DNA of 64,000 nt from Omphiscola glabra (taxonomy: Eukaryota; Mollusca; Gastropoda; Lymnaeidae), in NCBI GenBank assembly GCA_964017045.1, contig OZ024796.1, positions 18,933,510 through 18,997,509 on the forward strand, in the 5' to 3' direction. The translations under genes and the position numbers were made by a program. Positions within the stretch are counted from its first letter, which is position 1; the number at the start of each line of letters is the position of its first letter. Positions 49,401 to 58,400 of the stretch are shown one piece after another. The notes beneath the pieces were generated by a model. The model worked only from the letters and a program-made list of their open reading frames with translations, was not told the origin of the DNA and searched no databases.

Positions 49401-52400
49401 TTATGTCTTCATGAGTGAAGGGGAGGTAAGCCTGCCTCTGAAGACATCGAGCTTGTTTTAATTGATGATTGTTTCCCATGAAATAATCACATGTTACATC
49501 AGAGTCGAATTGATAAGACATCTGCGGAATTTATTAAAACAAGGATCACACTTATGGAAAGGTTCATTAAGAATTCATACAATGTTTCTTGGTTGTGTTA
49601 ACGTCTGAGAATGTACAGTTTTTATTAAATCTGTGGAGCAGTATTGCTACTTTCCTGGGGCATATGCCTCCCCATGTGTTCAGGGCATAGGTCTCCCCAT
49701 GTGTTTAGTGCATTGATCCCTATGAGTTCACGGCATAGGTTTCCCCATGAGTTAAGGGCTTTGCTCCATATGAGTTCGGGGGATAGGTCTCCCCATGAGT
49801 TAAGGGCATTACTCCTTATTTGTTCTGGGCATAGGTCTCGCCGTGTGCTCAGGGCATTGGTCTCCCCATGGGGTCATGGCATTGTCTCACACTGTGTTGA
49901 GGACATTGTCTCCTATGTATTCAGGGCATTAGTATCTCCCATGGGATCAGGGCATTGGTATCCTACTGGGTTCAGGATATTTACTTCCTAAGGGCTAAAG
50001 CCATTGGTATAGAGCAGGCATGCACAACTCAAAATGTAAGGCCATAATACTTTATGAAAAACTTGTGCTGGCCAAAAGAAAATAGGACAGGACAAGTACG
50101 TGCCAAAAGAAAATTGGACAGTTGGGGGGGGGCGGAAACTATAAAAAAAAAATAAGAAGAATAAAGAATATTTCGTTACTTCGTGGGCCGCCAAGTGCGT
50201 GCTGGCGGGCCGCATGCGGGCCGTATTTTGTGCAGGCCTGGTCTAGAGCAGTGGTTACCAACCTGTGGTTCACGCACCCCTCGGGGACGCGGCGGATCCC
50301 TTGGGGGTAAGCAAATTTGCAAAACTATTTAACATCACGTAACATTGTTTTAACGCTGAAATTTTTCGTTATTTTTTTGTTATCACAACTTAAGTTACCG
50401 TAATAAATTTATTTCTTTAAAGCTCATAGCTATTGACAAAGATTTGTTTTTTAAGTTACCTCTGTTATCGGGGCTAATATAAAGCCCCCCTTCAGAGTTT
50501 TAATGAAGGACAGGAAATCCGATTGTCTTCTGTTGATGTGGGCCAAGTTACACATCACCAGGTCTCTGTGCGTTTGGACATGGTTTTCGGTGTTTTCTGG
50601 GAACTTGAAATCAGTTCTGCAGGTTCCAAAAATATCATGCTGCGGATATAAAAGAGATAGGATATAAAGACGTCGGGATTTCTTTCACCTTTGCATGTCC
50701 TATAGAATGATATTCCCGCAGTAAGTTATTGGATCATCTGTTGATCAGGAACGTGGTCAACAATAAGTCTAAAATGTTAATTTCATTATTCTATAGAAAG
50801 ATATTATAACATTAAGCACGCATTTATTTTCTTAAAATTTAGCTGGGAGATTGACAATATTTAGTGGTGAGATTTGATATTTGGCATACATTGATAGCAG
50901 AGAAAAAAAAAACATTTTACTGGCGATTCTGTCGTATATTATCTCTTGTTGCTACCTGCAGGTGTGATTTAGAAGAAGCCTTTCTTGCTCTTGTTGGGAG
51001 CTGGAGAAGTGAGACGATGCCACGTTTGATATTGACAATGTATTGAAGCTCAGACTCTGATATAACGATTTGATGGTGGACAACTTCTCCCTCGACATGG
51101 TGAAAATATATCGAATTCCTGAGAAAACCGTGAAATTTAGCAGTGAAATAAATTCCCTTAAAAAAATATAAAGTTGTAAAATATGAATATTTAGGCTAAT
51201 ACTCTCATCGCTGACTCAAGCGCGCCAAACCCTGGTCCACCAAAGTTTGACACACAATATGCGCCAGAACTCAGTGGCGTAGCTAGAGTGTTTGGCGCCC
51301 GGGGACAAGATTCGCGCCCGGGGACAAGATTCATTTTAAAGCGCCCCCTTTTCCTTTTTTCAACTCTCAAACCCATTATTTTCATCAATAAAATAATAAC
51401 AAAGCGCATTTTGGCGCCCCTAACTAGCTGGCGCCCGGGTACATCTGTACCCACCTGCCCCCCCCTACCCTACGCTTCTTCCAGAACTAGCAGTACTAAA
51501 TTCCCACACGTTAAGCACGTGAATGCGTTTGTCGACGGGTGCATGGCTCCAGCTGGCACGTGACTGAAAAGCGACGAGAACCACGCAGACAGGCAAGCTA
51601 ACGTGAACGACGTAGACAGACAACTGGACAAACTTGAGAACCACGCAGACAGACAAGCAGACAATCTAAAATCACGTAGTTAGGCATAGCTTGATTTAAA
51701 ATACGTAAAATGTGTGCACAAAAGTTGTCTTACCTGCTCATTTCGTCCGAAAAGGAATCAGAATTTTCTGTTGTCCTAAAATGTTTTCCAAGACTTCTGT
51801 CCTCCAATTTACATTTGTTCACCTATTATTAAAAAAAAGAAAATTGCACTTTAAGAAATACAACGAATATGGACAATAGGTGATCAATGGTCAGTGGTGC
51901 CATGGACAATAGGGGATCAATGGTCAACGGTGGACAATAGGGGATCAATGGGCAAGGTGGACAATAGGGGATTAATGGTCAATGATGGACAAAACCGACA
52001 TGTGGCAAGGATCCTTAAAACGTCATGCGACGGCTCTGGGTATGTGTCTGTGTAGAGTGTGTTCTTACAATTACAGACATTCCTCTTGCTGTCCTCTCAG
52101 ATATTTACATTTCAGCTTAGTTTTTATTTCATTTTTATATTTGTTTTAGTCTCTGTTTGTTCGCCGAAGGAAGCAACATGTTCATTGTCTTGTTGCGTCT
52201 TTTTTTTCAGGTTTTCCCAGACCTTGTTTCACTTATATCCTTAGAATTATAGACTTGATAGCTTAAAAGTAAGTATAAGATTAGACTGCGTAAAAGGATT
52301 TCAAGTAGAGAGAGAGAGAGGGGGGGGGGAGTGTGTGTTGTAGTAGAGAGGAAGAATATGACTAGAATTGAAGCAGCACGTTCCATGCTGGCTGAAGCAC

Positions 52401-55400
52401 AGGTGCCACGAAAATTCTGGGCAGAAGCAGTACCAGCAGCTGTATATCTGCAGAATCGAAGCCCCGTTAAGGCTCTTCGAGGTTACACTCCATATGAGGT
52501 ATTAACTGGTAAGAAACCCAGTGTCGATCACCTAAAAGTGTTTGGATGTGTTGCACGTATTCCTAAAGATGAAAGACATAGGTTTGATTCAAATACACAG
52601 AAATGTGTTTTCATGGGGTACGAAATCGATGTCACTGGTTATAGCCTGAACAATTTGAAAACTGATAGGAGGATCTACAGCCGAGTCTTTCTGTTTAATG
52701 CAAACAAGTTCGGTATAGAGAAGGAGACTGAACTGTCTCAGGAACAAACACCTATATTGCTATAGAATTCCTTGATAATGACGTCGATCAAGAAGTGAAT
52801 CGTGTTGATGATTCTGATGAGGAATATGTTGATGAACCACATGAGGGGCTAGATGCCAGACGACCAGCGAGAGTTAAACGCCCACCAAATCGATATGGTG
52901 AGTGGATGAACTTGACTCAAGTTGTATAAGAACCCAGTACAATGAGACAGACTATAGCGAGCTCACAGAAGTCTCAGTGGTTAAAGGCGATGAATAAAGA
53001 AATCGAATCGCTTCAAGAAAACGAAGTCTGGGACTTTGCACAACTGCCAGAAGGGAGAAAAGCTGTAGGAAGCAAGTGGGTGTTTAAGATCAAAGTAAAC
53101 GCTGAGGGACAAACTGAGAGACATAAAGCTCGGTGGGATGCGCACAAGGTTACTCGCAGAGATATGGACTGGACTATGATGAGGCATTCTGTCCATTTGT
53201 TAGACCTGAGTCAGTGCGCACAGAGATATGGACTGGACTATGATGAGACATTCTGTCCAGTTGTTAGACCTGAGTCAGTGCGCACAGTCATTGCTATGTC
53301 TGCAAAGTACAAACTACGGTTGCATCAGATGGATGTGACTTAAGCCTTTCAAAATGAAGTGTTAGAGGAAGAGGTATTCATGAAACAACCAGAAGGGTTT
53401 GTTGAACAAGGAAATGAAAAAAATGAATGAAAATTAAGAAAAATGTTTAGGGACTAAAACAGTACCCCGATGCTGGAACATAACTGATGCTGGGACACAG
53501 CCCTTGACAATCATCTGAAAGATCTTGGGTTCAAGCAGTCATCAAGTGAGCCATGTATGTATACAAATACAGAATGTGAGATGATCATTATTGCAGTCTA
53601 TGTCGATGACATCCTATTAGCTGATAGGAACACTAGGATTCTTGCAAGTGTCAAGAAGGCTATTTCATCATAATTTGACGCAAAAGATCTTGGTGAAGTA
53701 AAATCTTTATTGGGTGTAATGTTCACTCAAAAGGAAGATGGTATCTGGCTACGACAGCCAGGTTATACAAGCAAAGTTCTTAGAAAATTTGGAAAGCTAG
53801 ATTCTAAACCTGTGTTGACGCCAACTGATCCAGGTGTGAAGTTAAGAAAAGAGGAAGACGATCATTATTTTGATCAGGGACTTCACTAATCAGTGCGGAG
53901 TATATTAGTATACTGCATCTGTCAACTTGGACCAGATATGACATTACTTACGCTGTAAAATGAATTGTAAGATATCTAAAAGGGAACATCGGATTATGGA
54001 CTTCAACAATCTATCTACTAAAATGTCGAGAACCGTTTTGTTTGTATTATATTAGAAAGCAGTTAATTTTTGAAACCTTCAACTTTGATGCCTTCGTGAT
54101 TGCTGCTGGTTCTAAAGAGGCACTTCTCCCGTTTGGGTGGAACACTTTAGAGAGAATGTGACGATAACACCTGGACCCACCGGGTCATTTCTCAAATAAC
54201 TTGTCCCGGACCTATTTAAAAAAAACTGCTTCTGGTTCAGCCCTATTACTATCATATATCATTAACTTGAGAAATAACTGGGTCGCCACAGGGTTGCGTT
54301 CTCTCCCCTATCCTGTATACAGTATATACCAATGATATCCAGAGCCCAAGGTTCTGTGCTCTCCCCTGTCCTGTATATAGTATATACCAATGTTATCCAG
54401 GGCATAGGGTTGCGTTCTTTCCCTTGTCCTGTATACAGAACATACCATTGATATCCAGAGCCCAATCAACGCCGTTAAAATTATGTAATGTGCTGATGAT
54501 ACCACATTTGTTGACTAATTATATGAAGTGAAAATTCTATACCACAACTTTTTTAAAAAGTTTTATCGGTTGGTAGGAAGAACATTGTCTTCGGTTGAAT
54601 GAAAACAACAAAGAAATGGTTGTAAAGTTTACGGAAAGTGACTCACCAAATCGCAGACCTGGCAATTTAAAAAAATCATTTAAATCATTTTTAAACTATT
54701 TAAGTGTCACCGTTTCATAAAATAAGATGACACGGTATGTCCAACGCCAAAATCTATATCAAAATTCCACCAAAGACGTTTCTTTCTTAAAAAATTACAT
54801 TTTGTTGGCGTTAACCCTCGCTCTACATGACAGCCCTTACTGAGACATCCCAGTGTGGGATGGACACAGAAAGAAATCATACGGAGTGCGCTCTTTTGAA
54901 GATATAGCGCCTAAATAATAACGAAGTGGCTATTAGTACACGGGTACCAGAATTGAAAAGTTGTGATTAAAAAACGATTTAAAATATTATTGTTGGGTTT
55001 GTAAGACCAAATGAGGTATCAAATGAAAGATAATTGACTGTACTATACGTTTGAAATTTTAATTATTAAGTTTTACTAAACTAAACTACCACAAATGACA
55101 TCCGAATAGCATTGAGCCTAATGGTACTCGGGTGCGAAGGGCGGCTCTGTGTGTCCGAGTCCATTTTGACTAATGCTTTTCGGATGTCATTTGTGGTAGT
55201 TTATTTTAGTTAAAATGAAGAATTACGCTTGAAATAATTTAGATATCGTGTGTTAACATTTTTCTTGTTGTAAAATGGTGTCTTTTCTATGTGCTGAAAA
55301 TTAATGTTAACATTGTAATCATAAATATTTCCATTTATTTGGATCGATAAAAGATAAGTTATTTTATCTTCGTCAGTAAATCGTCCACTCGCCCTAATTT

Positions 55401-58400
55401 TGTTGTTTTTTTTGAATGTGTTTTGTCAATTTTCTCCACGGTCTCTTCTGAGCGAACTCCTAATTCCAATGTAGTAGAATCTTCACTAAAGTACCCTAAA
55501 ATTCGAATCTATGCCAAGAAGATCATCTTATAAGATACTCTTCGCACGAAAACTTGAAAAATCTTTTGACACGTCGTAATCAGATTGTTCTTACCTGTAA
55601 GTTCAGTTGATTTTGGCGTAGGCCCTCTATGACGAGAGTACAACTGAGTTTGGTGCCAGCAGCCGAAATGGGGTTAACTCCAGTGCTGGTCGTCGCCTCA
55701 TACCTGTATTCATATCTGTCTCCGGCTTTAAACCTGGTCCCTGTCAGTGAAGTAATGTCAAATGTCAACTCATGTAAAACCAATGAGGAACTTAAAATGC
55801 ATTATGGAATTATTTATTTTTTTGCTAAACTGATGAAGAAATTTTGAGTGGATATTATTACATTCATTGAAGCCACCGACTTTAATATCACCGATTTTAA
55901 TGCGTCTGACTTTAATACCACCGACTTTTATACCACACCGACTTTAAAAGAACGGTGTCTATCGTATTGAAGAAAATGTCAATTTTCATTTACTTCCTTA
56001 ATTGTGCATCCATTTTAGCATTTGAACATTTTAGCTTGAGTTTTTGGGGGGCTAATTTTGAATAGTAGCTTCTTTATTGATTGGTGTATCATTTCTAACA
56101 CCATTCATAACAAAATATTATTTTAATTCCAAAACGTTCCTTATGACTTGAAAACTTTTTATTTGACTTTATTTATTTACAACGTCTAACAATTCTTGCT
56201 CGCAGCGCCACGGACGGTGGGACGTGTCGTTACCTGCGGTACGCGGTATTGTTTGTCATGGACATGTGAAACTATTTATTGTGAATCGTCACAACAACAT
56301 TTTGATAACAACGGTTTGATAAAAGAGGTCAAAAGTTCAAAGGTCAACTTCTCTCCCTACACGGCCACTCTTCAATGAGTGTGCGAGAACGTTGTTTTTC
56401 TCCTCCTTCAGTGTGAAGTAAAAGTCTCACATGGTCTGCATTTCGTTCTTCACAAAATGGCTTGAATAAGACGCTCACATTTAGCATTAGCTTTATAGCT
56501 TTGATACGCCTTATAACTGAATTTAGTACTTCATTAAGAACAGGTGAAATATTTTTAGCTTCTAAGTTTGCCCTATGAATAGCCCATTACACAATAAGCA
56601 TTTCTGAATTCTCATCCTTATATAATTAAAGCAGACATTTTTTGCCCATCATATTAGGACCACCATCTGCAGCACAAGATATTATATTTTATTTTTCATT
56701 GGTATATTATTGACATCTAAGTAATTTTTTTTTTTTTGGAACTCATCATGTGTGGCAGCAGTGGCAGTGGAGCTTTCTAATGATTTACTACAAAATTTCT
56801 TCATCAAAATCTCCTTTATCAACATATCTTACTGAAGTTATCAGTACAATGTTAACAATGTCTCTCTATTTTTTTTTCAGCTTTGCAACAAGTTGTATTT
56901 CAAAATCTTCACTCATTTCATCTATTTTTTCCTTTTTCTAACAGTATTGCTACTGAGTGGCATAGCTTTCAAGTCTGTGTCATCTTTTTCCGAATTAGTT
57001 TTAAGAAATGCTGATATTGATGGTTTGATTAAATTCTCTCCTATAGTATGATTTTCCCCAGATTTAGCAATGAGTAACGAAATTTCATAACTAGCCTCAA
57101 GAGTATGATTGGCAATTGCTGTATGAGCAGTAGACAGACAAGAGTACGATTGGCAGTTGCAGTATGAGCAGTAAATAGACAAGAGTACGATTGGCAGTTG
57201 CAGCATGAGCAGTAAACAGACACGAGTACGATTGACAGTTGCAGTATGAGCAGTAGACAGAAACTTTAAGGTTGCTCTTTTTCCAAAGATTTTCTTTAAT
57301 GTTTGAAAGTAATTTGTTTAAATCTGAAATAACATGGCAACTAAGTTAGGCCTTCAAATGCGACTGAAGACGGTTGGTTTTCAAAGTCTAGATAGGTTGA
57401 TTTCGAATTGCCACCCCCCCCCCACTTTTTTTAACAATCAAATCCCCCTCACCCCTGTAAGTGTGTGGGCCCCACGTTGGGCAACACTGATATAGAGCAA
57501 GCGGAAGATTTCCCAGTCAAGGCGCTAATAGAGTCAGGGCGAGATTGATCTTTTTAAAGTTATAGAAAATCATTTGAATAATTGACATCAGTGGGGTTTT
57601 TCTAAACAGAAATCGAGGGCCTCAAAGACTTCCAAAAGAAAAATAAGATTGTGGAGTTTTGCATAACTCTACACTTAATCAGCGAACAAAAGACAGATTA
57701 TAGTGTAAATTTAGGTTCCCCTGATCTGGTGATGTTTAAACGATTCCATTCTTTTTAGTCGTATCCGGAAATTTGATCGAAAGAAATTTCGTCGACGGAA
57801 AATTGATCGACGGAAATTTGATCGAACGGAAATTTGGTCGAATCTTTTTTTTAGTTTATACGTTAAAATTGTGCGCCAAATTTCTTTTTTCAACGCATTA
57901 TTTTTGTTTTACTATATAGTATAGTGCGTTCAAAAAGAAATTTGACGAAAATTTTAACGTCTGAACTGAAAAAAAAGATTCGACCAAATTTCCGTTCGAT
58001 CAAATTTCCGTCGATCAATTTTCCGTCGACGAAATTTCTTTCGATCAAATTTCCGGTAACCCTTTTTAGTTGTTTCTAAACATTAATGACACCTTACAAA
58101 TTTTTATTTCAATCTTGTATTTGTTCAATCTACTGAATGAATTTTTAAGAATCCACAACTACCCAGAGTGCCAATGCCTCATTACGGCACTGCTCCACCC
58201 TTAGATTTGTCATAAACCCTAACATCCTACCTCACCCTAACATAATAAGTGATGGACTGCATTCAAGTTGTGTAAATGAAATATAAGAAGAAGTTATATG
58301 CTAAACTTGAATTCATTGACAGGGCAGAAGACGTTTCGGCTTAGAGCCTTCATCAGGAAACGAGACAAAAAGAAGTAAAACAAGTATCAGATCAAAGTTT

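Noticed and set aside
52942..53343. Active copia-type retrotransposon gene
   Set aside because: In-frame stops, a frame-shifting duplication, and no LTRs or gag.
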